This document shows, piece after piece, positions 18,678 through 27,776 of a stretch of DNA of 64,000 nucleotides. The notes under the pieces were generated by a model. That model searched no databases. It was not told the DNA's origin and worked only from the letters and a program-made list of their open reading frames with translations. Source of the DNA: Sphingomonas paucimobilis NBRC 13935. GTDB lineage: Bacteria; Pseudomonadota; Alphaproteobacteria; Sphingomonadales; Sphingomonadaceae. The translations under genes were made by a program, and so were the position numbers. The DNA is taken from the NCBI RefSeq assembly GCF_000739895.2, contig NZ_BBJS01000014.1, forward strand, positions 248,001-312,000, written 5' to 3'. Every line of letters begins with the position of its first letter. The first letter of the stretch is position 1.

Positions 18678-20126
18678 TTAGGAATTCCTCGGAGTGATGC
18701 GGGAATAGCTGTCGCGGAAATGCGCGATCTTGAGGGCGAAGCGCTCGGCGAGCGCGGGGTCGGGAGTGATAGTGTGGCTGACGGGTGGCGGCGCGCAGAC
18801 CTCTTCCGGCGAGCCGCCGTCGACCGCCAGTTGGGCAAGCCGCGCGGCCCCCAGCGCCGGACCGACCTCGCCACCCTTCAGATAGACGAGCTCGACATTC
18901 AGCGCGGCGGCCAGGGTCTGGCCCCAATAGGAGGAGCGCGCCCCACCGCCGATGACCGACAGTTGCGACAGCTCGGTTCCGGCGTCACGCAACACCGACA
19001 GGCCATCGGCGAGCGCGAAGGCCACGCCCTCCAGCACCGCCTGCGCCAGCCGCTCGGGCGTGGTGTCATGGTCGAGCCCCAGGAACGCGCCGCGAACCTC
19101 GGCATCGTTATGTGGCGTCCGCTCGCCCGAGAGATAGGGCAGGAAGATTTCGGGGCCGCTCGCCGGGCCAACGCTTTCGGCACGGGCGAAGAGTTCGGCC
19201 GCCCCCGGCGTGCCGGTCAGCCGCGCGACCCAGTCGATACAGGCCGCCGCCGACAGATGCACCGACATCTGATGCCAGACGTCCGGCAGACAGTGGCAAA
19301 AGGCATGGACCGCGCCCGCCGGATTGGGTCGGAACGCCTTGGTCGCGGCGAAGATCACGCCTGACGTGCCCAGCGACAACAGCGCGTCGCCATCCTTGAC
19401 CACGCCCACCCCCGCCGCGCCGGCGGCATTGTCGCCACCACCGCCAGCGACCGGTACCTGATCGATCCCCCAGGCCTCCGCGACATCGGCCCGAAGGCGC
19501 CCCGTCTGGTCCGTTCCCTCGACCGCCTGCGGCATCTGGTCACGGGTCAGGCCGGTGGCGGCGAGGATCTCGTCACTCCACTGGCGCGCGGCGACATCGA
19601 GCCACAAGGTGCCCGCCGCATCCGACACGTCGGACGCCTTCTCGCCGGTCATGCGCAGCCGGACATAATCCTTGGGCAGCAGCACGGTGCGAATCGCCGA
19701 AAACGTTTCTGGTTCGTGATGCGCCACCCAGAGCAGCTTGGGCGCGGTGAAGCCCGGCATGGCGAGATTGCCCGCGATGCGGTGAAGATCGGGGGCCCTA
19801 GCCTCCAGCTCCGTGCATTCGGCATGGCTGCGCCCGTCATTCCACAGGATACCGGGGCGCAGCGGCTGGTCGTCCGCCCCCAGCAACGTGGCGCCGTGCA
19901 TCTGCCCGGCCAGACCGATGCCGCGCACCGCCCGACGGACCGCCGGATCGATCGCCCGAACGGCGGCCGTCGTCGCCTGCCACCACGCTTCCGGGTCCTG
20001 TTCGGACCAGAGCGGGTGGGGCCGCTGGACGGTCAGCGCTGCCGTCCCCTGCCCCACCACGGCACCAAGTTCATCCAGCACGACGGCCTTCACGCCCGAC
20101 GTACCGATATCAATGCCCAAGAACAT
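18678..20126 (-). CDS. xylB: Xylulokinase
   Basis: A 482-residue FGGY-family sugar kinase. The N-terminal phosphate-binding motif is [16 protein letters not shown], the substrate region has [12 protein letters not shown] and ILWNDGRS, the catalytic base lies in [14 protein letters not shown], and the ATP site in [14 protein letters not shown]. It phosphorylates D-xylulose to xylulose 5-phosphate. The gene is nine bases downstream of a GH43 gene and one base upstream of xylA, forming a three-gene operon that couples extracellular/periplasmic hydrolysis to catabolism. Confidence 0.95.
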   Translation of the reverse strand: MFLGIDIGTSGVKAVVLDELGAVVGQGTAALTVQRPHPLWSEQDPEAWWQATTAAVRAIDPAVRRAVRGIGLAGQMHGATLLGADDQPLRPGILWNDGRSHAECTELEARAPDLHRIAGNLAMPGFTAPKLLWVAHHEPETFSAIRTVLLPKDYVRLRMTGEKASDVSDAAGTLWLDVAARQWSDEILAATGLTRDQMPQAVEGTDQTGRLRADVAEAWGIDQVPVAGGGGDNAAGAAGVGVVKDGDALLSLGTSGVIFAATKAFRPNPAGAVHAFCHCLPDVWHQMSVHLSAAACIDWVARLTGTPGAAELFARAESVGPASGPEIFLPYLSGERTPHNDAEVRGAFLGLDHDTTPERLAQAVLEGVAFALADGLSVLRDAGTELSQLSVIGGGARSSYWGQTLAAALNVELVYLKGGEVGPALGAARLAQLAVDGGSPEEVCAPPPVSHTITPDPALAERFALKIAHFRDSYSRITPRNS

Positions 20127-20135
20127 CCGCGTCCT

Positions 20136-21278
20136 TTACTTCACGAACGGATCGATGGTCGGAATCGTGCCGTCCAGGTTGAACCTCAACTCTGTCATCT
20201 TGACGTTACGCAGATGGTTCTTGTTGGACAATTGGGTATCGGCGTAGAAAAGCCACCACTTGCCCTTCCATTCGACGATCGAATGATGGCTGGTCCAGCC
20301 TTGCACGGGTTTCAGGATATGCCCCTTATAGGTGAACGGGCCATACGGACTGGTGCCGATCGCATAGTTCAGGAAATGCGTGTCGCCGGTCGAATAGGTG
20401 TAATAATATTTGCCGTCGCGCTTGAAGACCCAGGACGCCTCGAAGAAGCGGCGGTCATGGTCGCCGCCGAGCACCGGCTTGCCCTTCTCATCGAGAATAA
20501 CGACGTCGCGCGGGGTTTCCGCGAAGGTCTTCATGTCCGGGTTCATCTTGGCGATCTTGCCCGAAATGGCGGGCTGGTCGTCCTGCTTCAGGTCGGTGTC
20601 GCTGCCGTTCGGGTCATATTTGCCGTCCTTCCAGCGTTGAAGCTGGCCGCCCCAGATACCACCGAAATACATATAGGCCGTGCCGTCGGCGTCCTGGAAG
20701 ACGGCCGGGTCCATCGAGAAGCTGCCGGGGATCGCCTCGGGCTCGGCCTTGAACGGGCCCATTGGATTCTTCGAGGTCGCGACGCCGATGCGGAACGCGC
20801 CCAGGCCGTTCTTGTCCTTCGACTTATCGCGCGCTGGGAAATAGAGATAATAGGTGCCGTCCTTATAGGCGGCATCGGGCGCCCACATTTGCTGCGACGC
20901 CCAAGGTACATCCTTCACGTCGAGCGCGACGGGGCCAATGGTAACCGGACCGCCCGGTTCATCCATGCGCAACACCCGGTAATCGCGCATCGCATATTGG
21001 TTGCCGAGATCGTCATCCTTGGTCTCGGTCGGGATGTCGTGGCTCGGGTAGATGTACATCTTCCCGTCGTTCCAGACATGCGCGGACGGGTCGGCGGTAA
21101 AGATGTCCCGCACCAGCGGCTGCGAGAGATAGTGACGGCCATCGGGCGCGGTCGGGTTGCTGTCGTTCGATGCAGTGGTGGCATTGGCTTGCGCCGTATT
21201 ACCGGCCTCGTTCGACGTTCCGCAGCCCGCCGTGCACAGACCCAGCACGGCCACGCTGGCCATCATCAAGCGCTTCAT
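20136..21278 (-). CDS. GH43 family lipoprotein (arabinosidase/xylosidase)
   Basis: A 380-residue protein with a lipoprotein signal (VLGLCTAGC, Cys at about residue 19), so it is probably anchored in the outer membrane or periplasm. The five-bladed-propeller GH43 catalytic residues are present: base Asp in FTADPSAHV, pKa-modulating Asp in FSMDPAVF, acid Glu in RRFFEASWVF. Family members cleave alpha-L-arabinofuranosyl or beta-xylosyl links. It is the first gene of the GH43-xylB-xylA operon and is preceded by an operator/promoter at 21321-21350. The exact specificity cannot be read from sequence. Confidence 0.9.
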   Translation of the reverse strand: MKRLMMASVAVLGLCTAGCGTSNEAGNTAQANATTASNDSNPTAPDGRHYLSQPLVRDIFTADPSAHVWNDGKMYIYPSHDIPTETKDDDLGNQYAMRDYRVLRMDEPGGPVTIGPVALDVKDVPWASQQMWAPDAAYKDGTYYLYFPARDKSKDKNGLGAFRIGVATSKNPMGPFKAEPEAIPGSFSMDPAVFQDADGTAYMYFGGIWGGQLQRWKDGKYDPNGSDTDLKQDDQPAISGKIAKMNPDMKTFAETPRDVVILDEKGKPVLGGDHDRRFFEASWVFKRDGKYYYTYSTGDTHFLNYAIGTSPYGPFTYKGHILKPVQGWTSHHSIVEWKGKWWLFYADTQLSNKNHLRNVKMTELRFNLDGTIPTIDPFVK

Positions 21279-21320
21279 CGCTTACCTCTCCCATCGCCCC
21301 ATCTTTGGAGCTGTCAAATA

Positions 21321-21350
21321 ACGATAGCGCTATCACATGAAAGGATGCAA
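21321..21350 (-). promoter_or_regulatory. Promoter with XylR-like operator before the GH43-xylB-xylA operon
   Basis: The palindrome GATAGCGCTATC (21323-21334; 14-bp form CGATAGCGCTATCA) overlaps a -10-like TATCGT (21326-21321 on the minus strand). A -35-like TTGCAT sits 18 bases upstream (21350-21345). This is the layout of LacI-type repression by occlusion of the -10 region. The motif closely resembles the Caulobacter xylose-regulon site. Confidence 0.7.
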
Positions 21351-21445
21351 GATCGGTTTGGCGTTTTCGCGACGCAGTCGGTTGGTAAGACCCTCGACCC
21401 GATCATGCGCCACGGCAATGCTTGACATCGATCGGCACGCATTGT

Positions 21446-21459
21446 TGGTAACGATATCT
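21446..21459 (+). promoter_or_regulatory. XylR-like operator before the esterase-GH95 operon
   Basis: TGGTAACGATATCT is an imperfect 14-bp dyad with the same TGGTA half-site as the other operators in this locus. A TTGACA hexamer lies at 21422-21427, 18 bases before it, so the operator covers the expected -10 region of the esterase gene (start at 21505). Confidence 0.55.
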
Positions 21460-21504
21460 GAGACAGACCGACCCCGTCAGGTCGGCACGAATCCAGGACA
21501 GAGG

Positions 21505-22599
21505 ATGACACGCATGGCCCTACGCTCTTCCCGCGCCCGGTGGATGCTGGCCGCCGCTTTGACGCTGATGCCGCTGGCCGCCGCCCCCGCTCAGATGGCG
21601 ACCCAGGCACCCGCCACGGTGCCCGGTGCCAAGCCGGTGACGGTCGAGCGGATCAAGGTCCATTCCGCCGCCATCGAAACCAATCTGGAGGGCAACAGCG
21701 CCGACCGCGACGTCATCGTCGTGCTGCCGCCGCGCTATGCCGCCGAGAAGAACCGCCGCTATCCGGTCGTCTACGCGCTCCATGGCTATTCGATCGGGGC
21801 GGAGCAGTGGACCAGCGAAATCCATGTCCCCGCCTCGATCGAGGGCGCGTTCGCGCGCGGGGTGGCGCCGATGATCATCGTCTTTCCCGACAGCAAGACG
21901 ATGCACAACGGGTCGATGTATTCCTCGTCGCAGACGGTCGGCGATTTCGAGCGGTTCATCAGCCATGACCTGATCGCCGCGATCGATGCCCGATATCGCA
22001 CCATCCCCCGGCGCGAGGCGCGCGGGCTGATCGGCCATTCCATGGGCGGCTATGGCACCGCGCGGATCGGAATGAAGCATGCCGATATGTATGGCGCCAT
22101 CTATATGATGAGCCCCTGTTGCCTGTCGCCGCGCGCCATGGCGCGTCCAGATGCGCAGAATGAGGCGGCGCTGACCAGCCTGACCTCGCCGAAGGACTCC
22201 GCCAAGTTGAACTGGGGGCAGCGCGCGATGCTCGCCGCCTCGGCCGCCTGGTCGCCCAACCCTAAGAACCCGCCGCTCTATCTCGACCTGCCGATCAAGG
22301 ACGGCAAGCTGCGCGACGACATCATGGCGAAGTGGCTGGCCAATACGCCGTTGGCCTTTGTCGACCAATATATCGCGCCCCTGCGCAGCTACCGGGCGAT
22401 AGGGCTGGATGTCGGATCGCAGGACGGTCTGAAGCCGGATGCCGAGGCGCTGCATGAAACGCTCGATCGCTATGGCATCGCCCATCAGTTCGAGGTTTAC
22501 GACGGGGATCACGTCAACCGGATCGGCGTGCGCTTCCAGGACAAGGTCCTGCCCTTTTTCGGCAAGACGCTGGTCGGCCAGCCGGTGGGCCGTCGCTGA
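21505..22599 (+). CDS. Secreted CE1-like esterase (feruloyl/acetyl xylan esterase candidate)
   Basis: A 364-residue protein with a signal peptide (ARWMLAAALTLMPLAAAPAQM) and a CE1 / esterase-D-type alpha/beta-hydrolase fold. The nucleophile elbow is GHSMGG (Ser179), preceded by YPVVYALHGY, and the catalytic His is in YDGDHVNRI near the C-terminus. Members release ferulate or acetyl groups from polysaccharides, or act on S-formylglutathione; export and xylan context favour the former. ATG at 21505 with a GAGG site. The stop overlaps the GH95 start (TGATG). Confidence 0.82.
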   Translation: MTRMALRSSRARWMLAAALTLMPLAAAPAQMATQAPATVPGAKPVTVERIKVHSAAIETNLEGNSADRDVIVVLPPRYAAEKNRRYPVVYALHGYSIGAEQWTSEIHVPASIEGAFARGVAPMIIVFPDSKTMHNGSMYSSSQTVGDFERFISHDLIAAIDARYRTIPRREARGLIGHSMGGYGTARIGMKHADMYGAIYMMSPCCLSPRAMARPDAQNEAALTSLTSPKDSAKLNWGQRAMLAASAAWSPNPKNPPLYLDLPIKDGKLRDDIMAKWLANTPLAFVDQYIAPLRSYRAIGLDVGSQDGLKPDAEALHETLDRYGIAHQFEVYDGDHVNRIGVRFQDKVLPFFGKTLVGQPVGRR

Positions 22600-24935
22600 T
22601 GCGGGCGTCGCGGCGCGGCGTCCTGCATGGATTGGCGGCGGGTGCTTTGAGTGGTGCCCTGGTCAAGCCGGTGGGCGCAGCGTCCATCGCCACGCCCGAT
22701 CCAACCCATATATTATGGTACCGCGCACCGGCCAAGGCGTGGACCGAGGCCCTGCCGATCGGCAATGGCCGGATGGGCGCGATGGTCTTCGGCGGCATCG
22801 CGCGTGAGCGGCTGCAACTCAACGAGGACAGCCTCTGGGCGGGTGGGCCCTATGATCCGATCAACCCCGCCGCCCGTACCGCCTTGCCGGAAGTACGGCG
22901 GCTGATCGCGGCAGGCCGGCTGAAGGAGGCTCAGGCGCTTGCGGATAAGACACTGATCGGCACGCCGCGCACGCAAATGCCCTATCAGCCGCTGGGCGAC
23001 CTGATCCTGACTTGGCCGGGGCTGAACGAGGGCGATGCACGCGACTATCAGCGCCAGCTCGACCTCGACACGGCGACCGCAACCACGCATTTCACCGCGA
23101 ATGGCGTGACCCATCGGCGAACGGTGATCGCCTCGCCGGTCGATCAAGTGCTGATGATACGGATTGAGGCGGACCGCCCTTTCGATCTGGACGTCGCTTT
23201 ATCGTCACCGCAGCAGGATGTTCGTGTCGATGCGTCCGGTGGGCGGCTGACCATCACGGGCCGCAATGCCGACCATGCCGGGGTCAAGGCGGCACTCCGC
23301 TTCGCCGCACAACTGAAGCTGGTGACGGCCGGCGGCACGGTGACGCTGGGCGAAGGGCTGGCCGTGCGGGGAGCGCGGCAAGTGACCCTGTTCCTGGCCA
23401 TGGCGACCAACTATCGCCGTTTCGGCGACCTCGGCGGCGATCCGCTGGCGGCCGTGTCCGCCACCCTCGACCGAGCCGCCGCGAAGGGCGCCGCAAAACT
23501 TGCGGCCGACGCGCTCGCGGAACATCGCCGTCTCTACCATCGTGTCACGCTCGACCTCGGCACCAGTCCGCAGGCCCTCCGCCCCACCGATGAACGTGTC
23601 CGCGCGGACCGGGCGGTCGACGATCCGGCGCTCGCGACGCTCTATTTCAACTATGGCCGCTATCTGCTGATCGCCTCCTCCCGCGCGGGTGGGCAACCGG
23701 CCAATCTGCAAGGACTGTGGAACGAGAGCACCAATCCGCCATGGGGCTCCAAATACACCGTCAACATCAACACCGAGATGAACTATTGGCCCGCCGAGCC
23801 GACCGGCCTGGGCGAGTGCGTCGCGCCGCTGATGCAGATGGTCCGCGAACTGGCCATCAGCGGCGAGCGGACCGCGCGGGACATGTATGGCGCACGCGGC
23901 TGGGTGTGCCATCACAATAGTGATCTGTGGCGCGCGACCGCGCCGATCGACGGCGCGCCCTGGGGCATGTGGCCGACCGGCGGCGCATGGCTGTGCACCC
24001 ATTTATGGGAGCATTACGACTATCACCGCGACCCGGCCTTCCTCGCCTCGGTCTATCCGCTGATGCGCGGGGCGGCGCTGTTCTTCCTCGACACGCTGCA
24101 GAGCGATCCCAAGACCGGGCAGTTGGTCACCAGCCCGTCGCTGTCGCCCGAAAACGAACATTCCCCCGGCGTCTCGATCTGCGCGGGGCCGGCGATGGAC
24201 CAGCAGATCCTGCGCGATCTGTTCGACCAGGTCGCTAGAGCCGCCGCGATCCTGAACACCGATGCCGATTTCGCACGCCAGGTCACCGCCACCCGTGCGC
24301 GCCTCGCCCCCGATAAAATCGGTCGCGACGGCCAATTGCAGGAATGGCAGGAGGATTGGGACGCCCGCGCCCCCGATCCGCATCACCGCCACGTCTCGCA
24401 TCTCTATGCGCTGTTCCCCAGCGACCAGATTTCGCCCGACCTAACCCCGGCGCTAGCGCAAGCGGCGCGCACCTCGCTCGAGACGCGTGGCGATCAGTCG
24501 ACCGGCTGGGCGACCGCCTGGCGCGCCAATCTCTGGGCGCGGCTGCACGATGGCGAGCATGCGCACAAGATCATCGCCTATCTGCTGGGGCCGCAGCGTA
24601 CCTATCCCAATCTCTTCGACTCGCACCCGCCCTTTCAGATCGACGGCAATTTCGGCGGCACGCGCGCGGTGGTCGAGATGCTGATGCAGAGCCGTGATGA
24701 CGAACTGCTGCTGCTCCCCGCCCTGCCCCGTGCCTGGCCCACCGGGTCGGTCCGCGGGCTGTGCGCGCGGGGGCGATGCCGGGTCGATCTGCGCTGGCGG
24801 GATGGCCGACTGGTATCAGCGGTGCTGACCGGCGATGTGGCGGGCGAGCGGGTGGTGCGGCTTGGGAACCGGCAAAAGCGGATCATGCTATCGCCGGGGC
24901 GTCCGGTCCGTCTGCGCGAACCGGACTTCGCCTGA
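22599..24935 (+). CDS. GH95 family alpha-L-fucosidase / alpha-L-galactosidase
   Basis: A 778-residue protein with a twin-arginine-like or Sec signal (MRASRRGVLHGLAAGALSGALV). The N-terminal beta domain begins WYRAPAKAWTEALPIGNGRMGAMVFGG and LQLNEDSLWAGGPYDP, signature of GH95. The (alpha/alpha)6 domain contains NLQGLWNES, NINTEMNYWPAEPTGL, LVTSPSLSPENEH, and FQIDGNFGGTRAVVEMLMQS. GH95 inverting enzymes remove terminal alpha-1,2-L-fucose, and some remove alpha-L-galactose found on complex cereal xylans. In this locus an L-galactosidase role is attractive but unproven. It overlaps the esterase gene by one base and converges on the GH3 gene four bases later. Confidence 0.9.
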   Translation: MRASRRGVLHGLAAGALSGALVKPVGAASIATPDPTHILWYRAPAKAWTEALPIGNGRMGAMVFGGIARERLQLNEDSLWAGGPYDPINPAARTALPEVRRLIAAGRLKEAQALADKTLIGTPRTQMPYQPLGDLILTWPGLNEGDARDYQRQLDLDTATATTHFTANGVTHRRTVIASPVDQVLMIRIEADRPFDLDVALSSPQQDVRVDASGGRLTITGRNADHAGVKAALRFAAQLKLVTAGGTVTLGEGLAVRGARQVTLFLAMATNYRRFGDLGGDPLAAVSATLDRAAAKGAAKLAADALAEHRRLYHRVTLDLGTSPQALRPTDERVRADRAVDDPALATLYFNYGRYLLIASSRAGGQPANLQGLWNESTNPPWGSKYTVNINTEMNYWPAEPTGLGECVAPLMQMVRELAISGERTARDMYGARGWVCHHNSDLWRATAPIDGAPWGMWPTGGAWLCTHLWEHYDYHRDPAFLASVYPLMRGAALFFLDTLQSDPKTGQLVTSPSLSPENEHSPGVSICAGPAMDQQILRDLFDQVARAAAILNTDADFARQVTATRARLAPDKIGRDGQLQEWQEDWDARAPDPHHRHVSHLYALFPSDQISPDLTPALAQAARTSLETRGDQSTGWATAWRANLWARLHDGEHAHKIIAYLLGPQRTYPNLFDSHPPFQIDGNFGGTRAVVEMLMQSRDDELLLLPALPRAWPTGSVRGLCARGRCRVDLRWRDGRLVSAVLTGDVAGERVVRLGNRQKRIMLSPGRPVRLREPDFA

Positions 24936-24939
24936 GGCC

Positions 24940-27615
24940 TTAATCCGCAATCGGGCGGGGTGTGGCGACGGCAAAGGTCGCGCTGCGTCCCGCCACGCCC
25001 GTATCCGGTTGGCCCGAGCCGACCGAGACGCGGTAATCGCCCTTCATCACCAATCGGTGACCATCCGCATCGACTGCGCTCAGGTCGCGAGGGTCGAGGG
25101 TGAAGCGCAACATCCGCCGCTCGCCGGGTGCGAGATGCACGCGCTGGAACCCACGCAGCGCCACGCGAGGCGCGCCATCGACCTTGGGGAAGTTCAGATA
25201 GAGCTGCGCCACCTCGTCCCCGGCGCGCCGGCCGGTATTGCGGACCTCGGTCGTGACGGTCAGTCCATCCTGTACTCCGGTCACGGCAGGCGTCAGTTTC
25301 ACCGGCGCATAGGCAAAACTCGTATAGCTGAGCCCATAGCCGAAGGGATACACCGGCGTGCCGGTGAAATAGCGATAGGTGCGCCCCTTCATGGCATAGT
25401 CGCCAAAGGCCGGCAGATCCTCGACCGAGCGATAGAAGGTCAGCGGCAGGCGCCCGGCTGGATTGGTCTTGCCGGACAGGACGTTGCCCACCGCCAGGCC
25501 GCCCGCCTGCCCAGGATACCAGGCCTCGACGATCGCATCGGCATTCGCCTTCGCCCAGGCGAGGTTCACCGGGCTGCCGTTCATCAGCACGACGATCAGC
25601 GGCTTGCCGGTCGCCTTGGCCTGTTCGAGCAGCGCCTGTTGGTCGGCGGGCAGGTCGAGCGTGGTCTTGTCGCCGCCCTTGAAGCCAGGGACCGAAATCG
25701 GTGCCTCCTCCGCCTCCAGGTCGGAGGTCAGGCCGACCACCGCGACCAAGGCGTCGCTGTCCTTGGCCGCCGTGCGCAGTTCGGCCGCCGGATCGTCGGA
25801 CACGCGTTTCCAAACGAGGTTGATGCCGGTCAGGATGCGCGCCTCGGTCGTGACGCTGATCGGATAGCGCCGACCTTTCTCCAGCGTCACGGTACGCATG
25901 GTCGGCAGGCTGTTCCACGACGCCTTGGAAAGATCGACGAAAGGCTGCCCCTCAAAGGTCATCGCGCCGTTGAACCCGGCGATGCCCAGCCGGTAGCGGC
26001 CCGTCTCCGGCGGCACGAGAAAGCCGGTCCAGATCGCCCGGTGGACGTCGCGGACCGAAGAGAGATCCAGGCTGCGCGAGGCGGCATTGGCCTCGACCCG
26101 GGTGACGACCGGGCGATCCTCGAACTTGGCCGCCTTGATCCATGCATCGAGCGCACCGGGCGCGAAATGCTCGGGGATGCGCCCCTCGACATTGTAATAG
26201 CGGGCGAGCAGGCCCGGTCGACCATCCGGGGTCTGTAGCGCGCTGGTCGGGATGAGATCGCCATCGGTATAGGTTTCGGTGAACGGGACGTAGCGGACTT
26301 GCGCCTCCGGCATGGCACGGCGCAAACCCTCCATGACCGAGAATGAGGGGCCGGACAGCGACGACGAATAATTACCGCGCAGTACGCGGGTCGCATCGCC
26401 CAAAGGCCCGATCACAGCAATCCGCGCCTGGGCCTTCAGCGGCAGGATGCCCTTGTTCTTGAGAAGCACGAGGCTCTTTTCGGCCGTTTCCAGTGCCAGC
26501 GCCTGATGCGCGGGCGTGCCGATATCGGCCGGGCTGCTGCTCTGCATCGACAGGGGCCGGACGCCCGGCAGATCGCCGGTGCGATAGCGCGCCGCGAACA
26601 AGCGGGTCAGCGAACGGTCGATATCGGCAACCGAGATGAGCCCCCGCGCCAGCGCATCGCGATAGGGATTGGTCAGCCCGTCGGTATCGGTCAGCGTCGC
26701 GTTGTTGCACTCATTATCGACCCCGGCGCGCATCGCGGCGGCGACCGCCGTGGCCGGATCGGGGGCATAATGGTGATTGGCGTCGATATCCTTCACCGCG
26801 TCGCAGTCGGAGACGACATAGCCCCGAAAGCCCCATCTCCCGCGCAGATAGTCTTTCAGCAGCAGGTCGCTAGCACAGGCCGGCTGACCATCGATCCGGT
26901 TATAGGCGCACATGATCGACCCCGCGCCCCCCTCGACGATCGCCGCGCGAAAGGCGGGGAGATAGGTGTCGACCAGATCATGTTGCGAGACATAAACATT
27001 GGCCTCGTGCCGTGTCGATTCCGGGCCGCTATGGACGGCATAATGTTTGGGGGTCGCGACGACGTCGATGCGGTTCGGATCGGTCCCCTGCATGCCACGC
27101 ACGAAGGCGACGCCCATGCGCGCGGTCAGGAACGGGTCTTCGCCATAGGTTTCCTGCCCCCGCCCCCAGCGGGGATCGCGAAAGATATTGATGTTGGGCG
27201 ACCAGCTATCCAGCCCCGTACCGATCCGCCCCAGCCGGCCCGTCTGCCGGGCCAGCGCGTGAAGCCCCCTCACCTCCCGGCTGATCGCCTGCGCCGCGCG
27301 GCCGACCAGCGCATCGTCGAAGGTCGCGGCCAGCCCCACAGGCTCGGGGAAGTTGGTGGTCGGCACCGGCCCCAGCGCGCCATGCAGCGACTCCGTCCAC
27401 CAATTATAGGCGGGTACGCCCAGCCGGGGGATGGCCGGCGCGGTGTTCAGCAACTGATAGAGCTTTTCGTCGGTGGTCATCTTGCCGACCAGCGTGGCGG
27501 CCAAGGCGTTCGCCTCCTGCTCCGCCCGCACTGCCGGCTCGGCGCCCTGCTGCGCCATCACCTGCGGCGACGCCGACAGCATCAGCGCCAGCACCGACAT
27601 CTGCCATGCCTTCAT
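24940..27615 (-). CDS. GH3 family beta-xylosidase/beta-glucosidase with PA14 domain
   Basis: An 891-residue exported protein (MKAWQMSVLALMLSASPQVMAQ). The GH3 TIM-barrel includes TPKHYAVHSGPESTRHEANVYV and the nucleophile segment YVVSDCDAVKDI with Asp270; NRIDGQPACASDLLLKDYLR resembles the bacterial/plant beta-xylosidase subgroup. A PA14 carbohydrate-binding insert (about residues 470-610, PGLLARYYNVEGR to VTTEARI) interrupts the second domain, and a C-terminal fibronectin-III-like domain follows. It should release xylose from xylo-oligosaccharides. ATG at 27615; longer in-frame starts lack a signal peptide. Divergent from GH27 with an operator between. Confidence 0.9.
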   Translation of the reverse strand: MKAWQMSVLALMLSASPQVMAQQGAEPAVRAEQEANALAATLVGKMTTDEKLYQLLNTAPAIPRLGVPAYNWWTESLHGALGPVPTTNFPEPVGLAATFDDALVGRAAQAISREVRGLHALARQTGRLGRIGTGLDSWSPNINIFRDPRWGRGQETYGEDPFLTARMGVAFVRGMQGTDPNRIDVVATPKHYAVHSGPESTRHEANVYVSQHDLVDTYLPAFRAAIVEGGAGSIMCAYNRIDGQPACASDLLLKDYLRGRWGFRGYVVSDCDAVKDIDANHHYAPDPATAVAAAMRAGVDNECNNATLTDTDGLTNPYRDALARGLISVADIDRSLTRLFAARYRTGDLPGVRPLSMQSSSPADIGTPAHQALALETAEKSLVLLKNKGILPLKAQARIAVIGPLGDATRVLRGNYSSSLSGPSFSVMEGLRRAMPEAQVRYVPFTETYTDGDLIPTSALQTPDGRPGLLARYYNVEGRIPEHFAPGALDAWIKAAKFEDRPVVTRVEANAASRSLDLSSVRDVHRAIWTGFLVPPETGRYRLGIAGFNGAMTFEGQPFVDLSKASWNSLPTMRTVTLEKGRRYPISVTTEARILTGINLVWKRVSDDPAAELRTAAKDSDALVAVVGLTSDLEAEEAPISVPGFKGGDKTTLDLPADQQALLEQAKATGKPLIVVLMNGSPVNLAWAKANADAIVEAWYPGQAGGLAVGNVLSGKTNPAGRLPLTFYRSVEDLPAFGDYAMKGRTYRYFTGTPVYPFGYGLSYTSFAYAPVKLTPAVTGVQDGLTVTTEVRNTGRRAGDEVAQLYLNFPKVDGAPRVALRGFQRVHLAPGERRMLRFTLDPRDLSAVDADGHRLVMKGDYRVSVGSGQPDTGVAGRSATFAVATPRPIAD

Positions 27616-27645
27616 GCTTATCCCACTCCCAGACCAGCTTATTTT

Positions 27646-27659
27646 TGGTAACGGTACCA
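27646..27659. promoter_or_regulatory. XylR-like operator between GH3 and GH27 genes
   Basis: TGGTAACGGTACCA is a 14-bp dyad (TGGTA...TACCA) lying 30 bases upstream of the GH3 start and 118 bases upstream of the divergent GH27 start. It fits the same consensus as the other operators in the xylan locus and could repress one or both genes. Confidence 0.6.
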
Positions 27660-27776
27660 GTTGAGACGGCCATGTCCAGCCTCGGCGGGAAAAACAGGCT
27701 GGCTCAAATGCTTGACTGGACAGCCATGGATTAGTCCGACAAGATAACGCCAAACGACAATAAGACGGGTGAGGGA

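Noticed and set aside
17366..18697. Plus-strand open frame of about 443 codons over xylA
   Set aside because: Antisense to an unambiguous xylose isomerase; no recognisable motif and no ribosome-binding site.
19716..21425. Plus-strand open frame of about 569 codons over xylB and GH43
   Set aside because: Spans two well-supported minus-strand genes and their promoter; shadow frame.
27667..27729. Inverted repeat with arms near CCATGTCCAG and CTGGACA in the GH3/GH27 gap
   Set aside because: Arms are imperfect and loosely spaced; it does not match a known operator and may be chance.
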